DNA of 64,000 nt from positions 186,001 to 250,000 of the forward strand of contig FJUW01000041.1 of NCBI GenBank assembly GCA_900074885.1, read 5' to 3'. Both the position numbers and the translations under genes were made by a program. Below are positions 33,402 through 46,297 of this stretch, piece after piece. How positions within the stretch are numbered: the first letter of the stretch is position 1; each line of letters begins with the position of its first letter. This DNA is from Rhynchosporium graminicola (taxonomy: Eukaryota; Ascomycota; Leotiomycetes; Helotiales; Ploettnerulaceae). The notes under the pieces are model-generated. The model was not told where the DNA came from. It saw only the letters and a program-made list of their open reading frames with translations, and made no database searches.

Positions 33402-35353
33402 ATGACAAATTTCGCGAGAGCGCGAAAAGCCGCACAGGTGAGAATAAGCAAATCATTGGATGATAAAGATACGCTAGAGCTGTCCCCCAAATGTAAGCCA
33501 CTTCTGAGCTTTTATGTACAAGCTCTGACTTTATTCCAGCACTGGCTCAAAGCTACTCACTGTTTCAACTGCACGATGAGCTGGTAGGAGATAATGGAAA
33601 GCAAAATACTGAGGTATGCCCACATCCAAGGAGTATCAAGGACTCCAAACCGTACGAAGCCGTCCTGACGATTTGAAATAGGATGATCTGTCGAATCTTT
33701 TGATTTTGCGCAGCTGTCTTGAGGAAGGGCCGTCCCGGTTGCAACGGGAAGACAATGATGAACAATACATTACCAGATTATCGGTGTGGATATCGAAATC
33801 CATTCTCCCAACATTTGAAGTATCAGATCACGATTCCTCGCATGAAAGTATATTGAGTTCACACGATTCCAGTCTTCAATTTGAAGACAAAACAGACAGC
33901 ACAAACGCCTCCCGTCTAAAGATTCTACATATCGCGCGCCGGAAGGGAATCCTAGGCCTACAGTCTCTTTTCAAACTCCTGACTCTCGCAAAGACCTCCA
34001 ATTTCCTAACGCCTATTCCCAAAGAAGTCCTCGTCTCCATCCTCGCTTTCACGTCCACACATGATATCTGGAGTACGCCTACCTCGCTCTCTACAGCAGA
34101 GCAACTCCTCGCCCTGCCATCTGTACAGAAAAGCCTTCAAGCCCCAGAATTCGTTTCTACGGATATTCTGCAAAGGTTTGTCAGACCGCTGTTCTCGGCA
34201 TCGAAACCTAGGACCGTCACTGCTGCGGGAAGAAAGGCGATGCCTAGTACAGCACCGTTGAAACGATATGATTTCGATGTTGAAAGGGCGAGTAGGCCGT
34301 GGTTACATGAGACTGTATATACCCTTGCTGTACTAGAGTGGGCTGTTGGGGCTATATCTGTAGGTCTCCTCCTCAATTATGCTCTATGTCTCTCCCATAA
34401 TAGAGCCTTCCACTAACCCCAATCGCCAGCCAAAAATACTCGAAACCTCATGGCCACTCGTCCTCCCGCCTCTATTGACTCTTCTCGATACGCCTGGGAC
34501 ATCAATACTCACCCGTGGTCTCTCGCTCATCATCACCCTCCTTCCAAAACTTTCCCCCAAAGTACTTGCACAAAGCGGTCTCGCATCAGTATTCTCGGAC
34601 GCCATCATACCCACAACGCTCTATCTGCCCTCTATAACTCCGCTCGAGGAATCGCTGCAGATTTTACCGCTAGCTTATGAAGCACTTTTTGTACTGTATG
34701 ATGTACAATATGCTTCTCTTGCCATCACTCCGCCCTCATCTTCTACGTCGATCACTCTAAAAGCTACTCGAGAATCAGACTTACAATCCCAGCTCAAGAA
34801 GCGGGACAAGGCCCGCCTCGCCTATCTTGACACCCTCATTCGCCGCTCCATCTTCAGCACTTATCTTCACGCCTCCCAGCACCCATCGATCGTCTCACTC
34901 CTCCTCAAACAACTCACAACCCTAATACCCAAACTAGGCATCCACACCGTCAAACACCTCAAAGACATCTTTCCTATCCTGGCATCTGTCTTAACGGATC
35001 CTTTTGCTGCCGCGAGACTGGAGGATATCAGGGTCGCGCTTGAGGCGTTTAGAGTGCTGTTAAAGGTGTGTTGGGTGAGAATTAGGGAGGTGGGGTGGAG
35101 GAGAGAGGGAGTGAAGATGTTAGTTATTTGCTGGAGTGTTTTGGGGCAGGTAGACGAGGATAATGTGATAGCAAATGGGATTGAGGGGCTCGATGGGAAG
35201 GAGGTGTTGAGGAGGGTGAGGGGGGAGTGTAAGGTTACGGGACAGGTGTTTGCGAAGGCTGTTGGGGGAAAAGTAGATCTGAAGGTCGAGCTGAAGCCAT
35301 TATTGGATGTTGAAGAGGGGATTGAAGAATTATTTGGTTTGGGGTATACTTGA
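33402..35353 (+). CDS. tti2: TELO2-interacting protein 2 homologue (Tti2)
   Basis: Tti2 is part of the TTT (Tel2-Tti1-Tti2) complex that stabilises PIKK kinases such as TOR, ATM and ATR, together with Hsp90. Four exons, 33402-33492, 33540-33613, 33682-34359 and 34430-35353, have introns of 47, 68 and 70 bases; the last has a CACTAAC branch point and CAG acceptor. The phase closes to 588 residues. Typical features are alpha-helical HEAT-like blocks without enzymatic motifs, RPWLHETVYTLAVLEWAVGA, then LETSWPLVLPPLLTLLDTPG, and ARLAYLDTLIRRSIFSTYLH. The family call rests on this pattern, known for fungal Tti2 (DUF2454), and is less certain than the splice model. Confidence 0.75.
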
Positions 35354-38038
35354 CATGAATTGCATGTTGAGTCCAAAATGTGTACCAGCCATCATATCTT
35401 CGCTCTTGTTTGGTGGTGTGTCTGTTCCAGGGGTTTGAGACCCTGCTTGAACCTGTCTGGAAACAGGTAGGAAGATGAAAATTCTGTGAGTATTTTGCGA
35501 TATTACTTATACAGTAATTTGTAGCAAATGTTCTCTATTTTGAAAATTGTACAATCACGATGATTTACGATCACCACAGCAGGTCCTATGATATTATCCC
35601 AAAATAGGCCGTCTCAATCTAGCCACATATCGAATCATTCTTCCTTCTTTGCAGTTATACTTTTCCCATATCGAACGACCTCCCATTCATTCTGAGTGAT
35701 TTGCCACAGCGGCATGTGAAAGGAGTTTCGCTTCTCTTCTTCTGACCAGGCTCATACAGCGAGTTGAATCAGTATTTCCGTGCTTCCACATCCGTGATGC
35801 AGTTTTCACTTCCTCCCGGGGTCTATTTTTTAATCCATATATTGTAGCAGAGTTTCCTGATTGATTTGATAAGCTTGCGGTGTCATATCCGTTCCTTCTC
35901 GAATCTGATTAAGTTCTAATGCGAGAGATGAAGGACGTGACTATTGAAGCCTCTACTATCCTACAATTCCTCAGAACATCACTTCCTAAACTTCTGATCC
36001 TATGCCCTCTCCGTTCTCAAACCCGCAGAATTCATGTCTCCTCGAAGCCACCGTTCTCGAAATTCGTGACCCCAAGAAAGAAACGACACTTAGCCATAAT
36101 CAAGAAATCAACAAGAGCTTATTGATCGAGCATCATGAGGCCTAGGGTCGAGCGAGATCAAGTGGTGATTAAAGAGAAGGCTGTGTGTGTTTCACCACAA
36201 TTGAGATATTCCTTTTTCTTCGCTCCTTTACCTCTTCCTCTTCAACTTCCGCGTCCAATTCTCCATGTACGAAATCCCGAATACATCACAAACACCCTCT
36301 TCTCCGGTAGCCATATATAATGCTCAACCTGACTCCTCCCTCACCTCATCCCGGACCCTAGGTAGATGCTTCTCCCTCTCATTGTACAGCCATTCCTCCT
36401 CGACAGTCTAAGCCTCCACGGCATCTTTCTCCAATCTCAAACGGGCCGCCGGGGCCCTTATCCATCAACACCAACCGACTTCGTCAGGTTGGTCTCTACG
36501 CGGGTAATGAATTCTTGTCTATAAGAGCACCCTCACAGCCAGCGCCATCATGACTGCTCTAAAACCCAATAGATTCCTAAACTTAGGAATGAATTCTGGG
36601 GAGTCTCAATAGAAGTTATACTGTACTCCAGACACGCCTAGCCGATCTTAGTACGTACCATTTCTCCTTCATGAAATGAACATCCTTCTCTTTTAATTAG
36701 TCGCCGGATTCCCGCCTCGTAGTTCAAAATATGAGATCCACTCTTGTGGATACTCAGGTTAAAATTCCATCACCCACCAGTTCCAACGCTTTCACTTCTC
36801 CAATTTGTGTTCTATCTTCATAACCAGGGAAGTCCTACACCGAATTACAGACTTTCATGCGGAGGCATACCTCTTTCATCCTCTTCACAAAAGCTCCGCC
36901 ATCAACCAGATAGCCCAACGGGACTGTAGTAGAGACTTCGATGTTCGAGATCTCCTTCTCGTTCCTCTTGGTCATTCCAGGAAACAGCCATCTTAGCTGC
37001 AGCACGTATCGCATATCGAAGAATTCTCAAGATCTGGTTACGCACCACTCCTACGCCTCCACATTGATCCTCGAATTTACACAGAAGACCTAGCCTGAAT
37101 CTCTTAACTCGTGCGCCACTCCCACCTCCCTTCATCTTCGACTCATACCCGATTCCAAACTTGGATTTAACATACAGACATCCCATCCCGCACCGGCGCA
37201 CAATTCACCAGATTTAAAAAAACCCCCCCCCCCCCCAACATCTGTAATCTGGTGCAGGGACGTGGCGTGTTCTCCAGCTTCAACCTGCAGGTCAAGAGCT
37301 AGTTGGGGTTCGTAAAACAGGCCCAGTCCGTGGATTGAGAGCAGAGAAACCCGCATGAGAATAGCGCCGCCGCGAGACCTGGTTAGTGGTGTGAGAAGCG
37401 TCGCAGGGGTCTTGGTACTTGGGGTTGCAATTTTTGCTCATTAGCTTCGAGAAGTCAAATTAATCAAGGAAAGGAGAAAGGGACGGACGAGAAGGCGACG
37501 AGAGAAGCGTGGGATAGAGCTAACGATTGGGGTTTTGTTATGCAAGAAGCCCAGCTTACCGGGAAGGTAACTACCGAAAAGGATTCTGTATCTACTACTA
37601 TACATGATTCGGTTCGCGAGAGGTGAATTTACTTAGCCTTAATCTCAGCTTGCTACCTACCTATCTTTACAAGAGTCGGCAAATTATCATATAACTTTAA
37701 GTATTACTTCGGATAATAAGACTATTGATATTCTGTGATATTTTCATGACCTCAAAATCGACTAACAGATTAAAATCAAATCGGTGACACTAATTCATTA
37801 AATATCTTCATATCCGTATTGATTTCGCAGGGTATACAAGCCGCAGCGGTAGCGTCAGCGATAGCCGTATCTTCAATCTACTGTACAAACTCCGGATATC
37901 CCCTTCCCGTATCTATGATAGATACCCTGCTCCTAAACGCCACGATCAAATGCTGATATCCGCTCTCGAAATGCAAGATATCGCTCGAATCCTAACTAAA
38001 CTAATTCTAATCTGTGACATGTGATTTGCTGTCGTTAT
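35354..38038. other. 2.7-kb intergenic region between convergent genes
   Basis: Lies between the 3' ends of tti2 (plus) and the histidine kinase (minus). No frame has a recognisable domain or a convincing splice partner. A run of 14 C follows a run of A at 37216-37236. Base composition is unremarkable, with an AT-rich part at about 37620-37800. Confidence 0.5.
37223..37236 (+). repeat. C14 homopolymer
   Basis: Fourteen consecutive C preceded by seven A. The length in the assembly may be unreliable. Confidence 0.8.
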
Positions 38039-41000
38039 TCATTCCCAAAACGAATATCCTGCGGTGTTATTGGGTGCATCCCCTGAGGATGCGATACTCA
38101 GACGCTCTTTCATCTTTATGAGCAAATCGCTGACCATAAAGGGCTTTGACATAACAGAGTCCTAGAATAATTAGCATAAACCATTCACAGAGTAGTGAAT
38201 AGGCAAGGCGACTCACTATCCCACTGGCAATCGCCGTCTCGATCTGCTCATCCCTCGCATTTGCCGTCGTCGCAATGATCTCCAAATGCCTCGTAATCTT
38301 CTTCTCAGCCTCTAGCTTCCGAATCTCTCGACTAGCCGTCAATCCATCCATCACCGGCATCTGCCAGTCCATCAAGATAATATCAAGATGTTTCGTCTCC
38401 GCAGACTTCTCATGCCATATATCGCTCTTGCGCACCATGTCCAGCGCTTCGAGACCGTGATTCGCGACGTATACGACACATCCGGCTTTGAGTAGTTGCT
38501 TTTGGATGATTCGCTGGTTGACAACGTTGTCTTCTACGAGGAGGACGTGAATCTTGTTGAAGTCGACGACGGGGATTTGGTGTACCAATGACATTGATCG
38601 AGCGACTTGAGGGTTCTCGGGTGTGGATACGCCGTGCTTTTCGGTGCGCCGAGATTTGACGTAGAATGCGAATGTGCTTCCTTGCCCAGATTGAGACGAT
38701 ACGCCTATTTCACCGGATTGCTTCTCAGCTAGTCTTCCAGAGAGAAATAGACCAAGGCCCTGCACTACCGATTAGCACAGACCCTCTCATGTGTTATTAC
38801 TGCTGGTCCAGCAGGTGAAGTGTAGCCATGACAGACGGCAAAATCATGTCGAGATGAACAGAGATTAACTTACTGAACCGCCATATTTGATCGACGTCCT
38901 GGCATTAGCTTGCTTGAACCGACCAAAGAGTTTCTTAATCTCGTCGTTCGTCATACCAATTCCAGTATCAGTAACCGAGATCGTGAAATACAATGGCTGA
39001 CCAAGTCCCCACTCTGGATGCTCAGTCAGGTCCTCAACTTCCCGATGATTCGGTGCCCATCTTATGTCCTTTGGAAATGAGTCCCTCGGATTTGAAGACG
39101 TCACACCATACTCAACCTCAATCTGCCGCGTTCCTTCTGCTTTTGTGAACTTGATTGCATTCGTCATCAAATTAATGAAGATCTGCTGAATTCGAGACTC
39201 ATCGCAAAGGATCCAATCATCAACATGATTTTGTAGAGAGGGATGTGCTTTGGTCAGAATGGTAATATGATGGGACTGCAGTTGGGACTCAAACATCTTC
39301 ATCCACTTGTCAACTAGCTCAGGAACTTGTACTGGCAGTGGAGAGACGGATAGCATCGTATATTCCAGCTTCGAGAGTGTCAGTACATCGTCTACGATTC
39401 GCTTCTGGTGCTTTGCGCACATGAGAATCGTCTCGGCATTATCAATGTTTTCTTTCAGTGCCTCGATCAGTTCAGAATTCGTCGTTACATTTTTGGTCGA
39501 AGTGGGGAATGAGGTAATGATTGTTTCCGCCAATTGAAATATTGCAGACAGAGGATTGCGCAATTCGTGAGAAACAAAATCGATGAACTCTTCCTGTTGT
39601 CGTTTTGCTTCCTGTGCAGCAGCGGCTTTACGAGCTTCCGATGCCTCGGCCCATTTGAAGGCCGAGACGTCTGTTGTAAACGCCATCAGGGACTTTAGTT
39701 GGTCGTCTTCCATTACGCGGAAAAAGTGTATGAGCACAATTGCAGGTTCGGGCTCACCAGACGGTGGATTGAAGACCCGTTTGAGGTGAATCTCGGTTGA
39801 AATACTAGTTTCACCATGCACAAGGCGATGCCAGATATCCATAGCTTTCGGCCGGTCTTCTTCAATAAAAACGTCCATAAATGAGAGGGGATACTGGAAC
39901 TCTTCTTCCCGGGGGTGCTCAGTAAGTCGGTAATATTCGTCGTTCGCCCAGCTCAGACTACCATTCACAGCAATGTATTGCATTCCCACGGAGGCATTTT
40001 CGGCCATGTAGCGGATTTGCCTCATGCGGTCAGCAAGCTCTTTTTGAAGGGCCGCCTCACGTTTCCTAGTCTCCTCTGCACTCAGGATAGAGGCAGCAAT
40101 TGCGGAAGCTTTGGAACACAGATCCTGCATGAATTGAAAATAATCTTCATCGACAGGTCTGCGAGGATTTGATCCAAGGACGAGAAAGCCGTAAAGCCGT
40201 CTGGGTTCCGCGATGGGGAGAAAGGTTACGGACCTGCTAGGTTCTCCAAACCCAGTCCACTTGATGCCATCGAAAGACTCGTCGATCGGAATTGTAAGCA
40301 TCTTCCACCTAGCTTTACGAAGAAGGGGCATTAATCCAACATCACTGTTTATGTCTGCAGACTTGACCGCCAACGGATGGTCTTCTGGGAACCCAATGTT
40401 TGCGCGCAAAAGCAGAGAGCAAGACCCAGGTTCAGTCTCGTCCACCTTGTATATCAAAGCCATAGGAAAGTCCCAGGGATGCTCTTTCAACATAGGAAGT
40501 ATATGGCTCGCTAACCTTCGCTTATCATCTGCAGCTGGTATTTGCAGGCTGTTCAACATGACTCGTCTTCGTTCGTTAATCTTCGCTTTCGTAACTTCGT
40601 GGACAGAATTATAGAAGCCCTCCACCTTTCCACTGTTGCCTCGAAGTGGTACAAAATTGCCGGAAAAGAATGCTTGCTCGAGGAACGCATTTCGCTCAAC
40701 GAACATCTCCATCTCGTTCAGACTGGAAGCCATACCCGAAGTTTCAGCCTCGTGGAAGACAGGTTGAATTTGATGCCATAACTCTGGGAAGCTGTCCTGG
40801 AATCTCGAGCTCATTAGAGAGGGATGTGTGTTTCCAGCCAAGGGAATAAATTCTTTATTATAAATTGCGACTCGGTGAGGTCCCCTAGGAGTAAGTCAGG
40901 ACTTGCTGTGAGAAACATCTAATCTATGTCCTACCAGTAAACACATGTGGCTCTCGAATCTGCCAGCACCATGAAGACGGACTGTCTCAAAGATCTGCTC

Positions 41001-41470
41001 CATAGTGACAAAGGCCCCAAGTGGCTTGCCGCCCAATCTGTCTTCCTAAAGAAACGAATGTGTTCAGAGTCCGGCAGCAGTGATGTCCAGTCATCACCTT
41101 CGAAGGGCGAGAAGGAAGATTGAGCTCTCGGGATAGAGGTTTGCGAAGTTATAGTAATAGAAGGAGGCGTCTCGGATGCAACGTTTGTGCTCGAGGAAGT
41201 GTCCTGGATTACGTGCTGTTTGAGGGTCTGCTGGAGGTCATGCTCCTGTCCTTGCTCTTGCGCCTGCGCCTGCGCCTGCGCCTTCGCCTGGCTCCAGCTC
41301 CGACTCGAGGTGATAGATTCTGTGTCTTGACCCTGATCATGATCATGATACCGATCCTGATCCTGGAGACCTTGTCCAGCAGCGGAGTCGCGCATACTGT
41401 CCTCCTCTTCCTCTTCCTCTGTTCCCTTCACACCTTTGCGACGTGACCATACCCAATTCAGCAGACACAT
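38039..41470 (-). CDS. Hybrid sensor histidine kinase (PAS, HisKA, HATPase, REC)
   Basis: A phosphorelay sensor that autophosphorylates a His and passes the phosphate to its own receiver Asp. Four exons, 41470-40935, 40884-38874, 38759-38217 and 38161-38039, have introns of 50, 114 and 55 bases. The phase closes to 1070 residues. The N-terminal 110 residues are low-complexity (Gln/Ala/Asp/His). Then come a PAS-like sensor (CVYWGPHRVAIYNKEFIPLA), a GAF-like region, a second PAS (QYIAVNGSLSWANDEYYRLT), and the H box FVSHELRNPLSAI with His about 618. The N box NLMTNAIKF, G1 SVTDTGIGM and G2 GLGLF follow (G2 starts exon 3). The receiver domain shows LLVEDNVVNQ, the phosphoacceptor Asp in LMDWQMPVMDG (about 980) and the conserved Lys in MSKPFM (exon 4). 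No membrane segment is seen, so it is probably cytosolic. Confidence 0.93.
41260..41290 (-). repeat. GCGCCT hexanucleotide repeat inside the kinase gene
   Basis: About five imperfect GCGCCT units, read on the minus strand as alternating Ala-Gln codons in the N-terminal tail of the histidine kinase. Confidence 0.8.
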
Positions 41471-41570
41471 GGACGTTACATGGGCGGCCCTGTCGTAGGT
41501 TGATATAAGTCGACCGAGTGGATTGTGTGGCGCTGAGAGAGACTCGAATAGAAGTACTAGGTAAGTAATC

Positions 41571-41590
41571 AGATCAGATCAGATCAGATC
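41571..41590 (+). repeat. (AGATC)4 microsatellite
   Basis: Four perfect AGATC units, about 100 bases upstream of the histidine-kinase start. Confidence 0.88.
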
Positions 41591-41869
41591 GGACTGGGTC
41601 GGGTCACTTCTGCTCGAGCTAGAGCCTCATTTCGAGCGCCGCTGATGTCATAGTCAGGCGAGGAGATAAGTGGCGATACGATAGGATACAATGCGATACG
41701 ATGTGATGCAAAGGTTGAAAAAGTGATAGTACTACACGCGACAGAAGTTTAACTGGGGCTATGGTAGGAATGAGGCTCAAGGCCAATGCACGATGGTAGC
41801 TTCAACGAGTGACCGAGGAAGAGAGCCTCCAACGATGGCGGTAACCTAATTCAGCCAAAGCTAAAAACA

Positions 41870-41955
41870 TCCCATCCCATCCCATCCCGTCCCTCCCCTC
41901 CCCTCCCCTTCCCTTCCCTGCCCTTCCCTTCCCTTCCCTCCCTCGCTCCCTCGTC
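41870..41955 (+). repeat. C/T (polypyrimidine) tract with CCCAT and CCCTT units
   Basis: About 86 bases almost purely pyrimidine on this strand, made of CCCAT, CCCCT and CCCTT units. It lies 400-490 bases upstream of the histidine-kinase start. Confidence 0.85.
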
Positions 41956-42000
41956 TGACACATGACGCCATGCCATATCGAAGGAGTTGAGTCGAGTCTA

Positions 42001-42027
42001 GCCAGCCAGCCAGCCAGCCAGCCAGCC
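42001..42027 (+). repeat. (GCCA)n microsatellite
   Basis: Six perfect GCCA units plus a partial one. Confidence 0.9.
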
Positions 42028-43186
42028 ACCTTCAGACTTCCCTTCCCGTCTCCTTGGACCCTGCGAGTCTGGATGTCCGCAGGTGTCACTAGGTGGGACT
42101 ATCTGCGTCATTGTGCAGGTCACATGGGGACATTGCATCCACTCACACACAGCTCACAGCTCGGCTGCGTCCCGGTGGACGGGTCCATCCTGCCCCACCC
42201 TACCGAATCAGGAAAGATTTGCCAGAGTTATAACAAACACAGTACGGCCCACCAGGCAGGCCTAGATGCGATCCACCTCTCTACCTCCGAAGACAATGAC
42301 CAGGGCGTTAGAATTTACTTATAAGTATTGATACCTCACTTGATCTTTACCTACCTACTGTACATCGACCCGGCAAGCTCACCCTCATGCCTGAGCAAAC
42401 AATACCTAACAACAACAATGATGCAGTCTGGTTCATGTGTCTGTAGCACAAACGTGCGCTAAGACAAGAATTCTGTTTTCTTTAGGTTCTGAGTGGAATA
42501 AAGAACCTGCGTGGACCACCACCACCACCCACGCGAGCCACGGTACTATCTAATCGTCCCTATTCCCCGGACCAGCAGCAAGGATGATTTGTTTTGATGG
42601 TACGACGCAAGATCGCCTTCCATTCTAAGGCTGATTCCCCGTGATTTACTGCCTTTGTTTCCCTCACAGTTTGGTATGTCATTCTTGACTCTTGTCACTT
42701 TGAATCGCTCCTCTTCCCCCTGAATACCTCTGATTACCTTTGAAATTAAAATCTCCAACGAACGAGCCATAGGCGCAAATAGCCTTCGCTACCGCAAACA
42801 TCGAAGCGCCGCATGATATATACGGAAATAGCAATTTCATGTCCTGAAATGACGACTATTGCCGAGGCCGTGTGCTTTCCGTGTCCGATGAAGCGAGCTC
42901 AAGATGAGATTGTCTTCTTTTCAAAATCCCAGAAATATTCAGATGACTTAAGACTACCACTCTATTCAAAGTCAGAAAGCAATTTTGCGAGATTATCGAT
43001 GCCACCCGAGACGAAATCACAGTAAATTCATCCAGTATTATGACTTCAGTAACATAATCGAGTCGTAAACCACGCTCAGCTTGTACCGGAGACGAATAGC
43101 CAGGCCTCATTGCCCCTCCACTTCACTCCGTAATGCAAGCAAAGTCATGACCAGGGATACTAACGCTTGACGTTAAATCGCACTGG

Positions 43187-44177
43187 CTATAATAAACTAC
43201 CTCCCAGTGCTAACACGGCGACCAGGATTGCAAGTCCCTTCGATGACATCTCATTCCGACCTATCCAAGCACGAGATGTCGTGCTAGTCGGAAGAGAGGC
43301 CGATGTGCTAGATCCAAGAGAGGAAGTAGAAGATAAAGAAGAGAGCGTCGCAGATGATGTTATGATAGCTGAATCCACCACCACAACTGAATCCGATTTC
43401 TTCGCCTGCACCTTACTTGGCGGTCCCTCACTCGTCGCAGCCGAACTTATCGTAGCTGAAGCCAAATTGGAAGTAGAAGACGGTGTTAGATTTGAAGTTG
43501 AAACCGTCCTCTTCACACTCATCGCAGACGTGAAGACACCCTGCCCAACCATCTTTGTCGCTGTTACAGCGCCCGGCATATACGTCATCAGCAGCTTCTG
43601 ATCCTCCACCAAAGTCACAGGCCGAAAGAAGCCCTTTGTCGCATCTCCCGTGAACGTGAGCGCTTCAGTGGCCGTGATAGGCGCAGAAAGGGGACTTGTC
43701 GGGCGACACGCCTGTTGCGGCGCATCCGAGCGATGTGGTGCCATTGCGCTTATAGTCGAGTATAAACGTCTGTACTGCTATAGCAGTCGGAGCAACAAAT
43801 GCGAAATGCAATGTCTCCGGTCCTTGGATCAATGTGAACGGCTGCTCGAAGTCGCAAGATGCGACTTTTGTGTCTTTGGGACAGGCGACGAGGTATTTTG
43901 TTGCGTCATCTTTGTCCTGAGAATTCTATATTTATAAAGTTTTAAAAGTTCTGGAAGTTTCAGATGGAGTCATTTTCGTACATGAGAGGCAGATGTTGCG
44001 GTCAACAGGGGTGACAGGGAATTGACATACAGAAGCAACCGGAAACGCAACAACTGGATATGCGAACTCAAATAGATTCGCTGTCGTATTTGTTGCAGTT
44101 GAAGTATACGTCACGGTCGCGGAATTCAGAAGAAGCAGAAGCAGGAAGTTTAAAGGTAGCGTGACGGTCAGCAACAT
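43187..44177 (-). CDS. Secreted Ser/Thr-rich GPI-anchored protein, frame change unresolved
   Basis: Exon 1 (44177-44031) encodes a strong signal peptide, MLLTVTLPLNFLLLLLLNSA. A 114-base intron follows (GTATGT to TTCTCAG). From 43916 one frame reads DKDDATKYLVACPKDTKVAS and EQPFTLIQGPETLHFAF, which resembles fungal cell-surface proteins of unknown function. The C-terminal half, from SAPITATEALTFTGD to the stop, is in a frame shifted by one base. It is Ser/Thr-rich and ends in GLAILVAVLALGGSLL, a GPI-attachment-type tail. Two readings are possible: a 64-base intron at 43775-43712 (weak GTACAG donor), which closes to 270 residues, or a one-base frameshift near the CCCC at about 43690. Cell-wall location is likely; function is unknown. 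Confidence 0.6.
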
Positions 44178-45568
44178 CTCATTCCTAAATTATGTCCTGA
44201 TACATTGATGATTGATGAAAGAGTGCTGCAGTGGCAAACGGGAGCGAGCAAACAAACAAGCGAAGCAGAAAGCCGAACATTTCCCCTGACGCGGGGAACT
44301 CCCCAAATATATTATCCTTACGGGATGGCAAAAAAATAAGCGATTTCGTTTTTTTGTTTATCCAGGCGAGTGGTTGACGATACGGTAAGATTGAAAGATC
44401 GCGCGGGCGCAGTTGTCATTCATTCACTTGGGCATCTGTATTAGAAACACAGGGTGTACAAGCCAGGAAATAGAGGAGAGATCCAGCAAGGCGGTACGGT
44501 ACCTAGGTTAGGAAGGGAGAAGCTTTGTTACTCCTTTCCCTGTATACCTTATGCTCCTCCTCTGGCTTATTCAAGTTCATGCTGCTATCAGCAGGAGTTG
44601 ATGGAGTGAGCAGAGCAGGACTCACGGGAGATTGCTCCGACCAAACGCTTGGTGTAATCATCATGCCAATTTCGCTCTGTACCGAGGCAAGGCACTGGAC
44701 ATGGATGTAGCCTATTGTATATCCTCATGTCTTCCGTAGCAGGGTGATATGTTAGTGACCTCCGTATATTCGATGAGCAGAATGAGCAGAATAAGATACA
44801 ATGAGGCTGTGGAAAAGGGGTTCTGGGCTTCAAGGCCGGACGTTGGCAGGGGTTCGTGGTGCGGTCCATTTCCAGTAGTGCGCGATGGGATGAGACAGTT
44901 CTCGAGGTCGTTGCGGCTTATAATCAAAGCTGAAGCAATTTGGGAGGGAGTTTTACAGTAACAATTCCCAATAGGACCACATATCTTCGTTCTCCCTCTC
45001 TCGTTTCATTCGCATTTCTCAGTGGAATGAAACAGATATGCGCGAATCTTTCGACGCAGAGTCCTCTGTTCGGGTCGTAAATGCAAGTGAAGTAGTCATC
45101 TAATGTTCGAAGTTTTATGATATCTTCACTTCGGTGGGAGCATAAGATGATTATAGTACCTATTTCCTCTTTGACTTTTATTGTTGCTGCTGACAATAAT
45201 TTGCAAATGATATAATTTATATCATGACTTTTACGTGGAAGAACAAATGGAACGAGGATTTTTCAAGTTACTTTGCCGTCTTGTTAAGTCCTTCTTGAGG
45301 CTGTCAATATCTCTCCAGCCAGTAAGGATCCAAAGCATGTTGTTTGCAATGACCATAATTATTCGTTGTTTTGGTATAACTTTAGCGAGGGGTTCAGGCT
45401 ATTGCTCGCTAAACATCCAATCTTCAGGGGGCTTTTTGGCATAATGACGCTAAACCATCAGATCTCATGGCCGAATTTTGCTCAAAATGATTCTAGTCTC
45501 CCAGACATCAGACGACAATGATATGCAGTGAAATGTAATGCAGATGCAGATGCAATGTAGCCTCAACC
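44178..45568. other. Intergenic stretch, no gene recognised
   Basis: About 1.4 kb. GGGGAACTCCCC, an inverted repeat, lies about 120 bases upstream of the GPI-protein start. The remainder holds only short frames without support. Confidence 0.45.
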
Positions 45569-45578
45569 CTAGGTTATA

Positions 45579-46297
45579 GTGTGCTTTATCGACCCGACGT
45601 CTCATCTGGAAAATATGACGGAAATTACCTACAACATGAGCTTTTCAGTCAATACATCTCATCTAAAATCATAAGGCTAGATATTTATTTTCAACTTCAT
45701 TAAATTAACTAAAGTACTTCTTTTCATTAGTACTTTTTTGAATATAATACTAGCTATAAGTAATTATTTTAATTATTTTATGTGAAGTTGATTTAGTAAT
45801 ATAATAGAATAATATAAGTATTAGTTATTACTTAATGTAAGATAAATAATAATACGTACCTATCTGTATCTACCTGACTTTTCAACGTATATATAATTAG
45901 AGCTCTACTTATATCCGAGCCTTGGCTCCACTGGCATCCGAGCCCTAGCTCTCTACCTCCGTACTTGCATCCGAGCCTCAGCTCCACTTACATCCGAGCC
46001 TCAGCTCTACCTCCGTACTTGCATCCGAGCCTTAGCTCTTACTAGAATTACCATAAGTCCGAGACAGAATAATATTAAATTAAAGGAATAATGAATATAT
46101 CTCTTATTTAATACATAGTTACTAACCTAGTTATAAGTAGAGCTAAAGCTTAGATATAAGTACCTTTAAAGCTAAGGCTTAGATATACCTACCTAGTAAG
46201 TATAGCTAAAGCTCGGATGCTAGATGATCACGAGATGGGTCTACTCCCTCCGAATTAACAAAAATCTCAGATGAGACGTTCGGTCGTTAAGGCACAC
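45579..46297. mobile_element. AT-rich inverted-repeat element (MITE-like), 719 bases
   Basis: The ends 45579-45608 and 46268-46297 are inverted copies of each other with 26 of 30 bases identical (core CGTCTCATCTG at the inner side, GTGTGC at the outer side). Both ends have CTAG 6-8 bases further out. Inside, five direct copies of a 16-base unit beginning ATCCGAGCC lie at 45913, 45936, 45969, 45992 and 46023. Three copies in the opposite orientation start at 46141, 46170 and 46204, two of them with CCGAG changed to CTAAG. The centre is very AT-rich and has no coding frame. No clear target-site duplication was found, so the superfamily is open. Confidence 0.62.

Larger units (their letters stand above)
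41471..43186. other. 1.7-kb upstream region of the histidine kinase, repeat-rich
   Basis: No gene is supported. It contains (AGATC)4, a long C/T tract and a (GCCA)n tract (listed separately). The first part is the histidine-kinase promoter. From about 42050 to 43186 I see nothing recognisable. Confidence 0.5.

Noticed and set aside
45235..45444. 69-codon plus frame near the inverted-repeat element as a transposase fragment
   Set aside because: No transposase motif is visible and it lies outside the inverted repeats.
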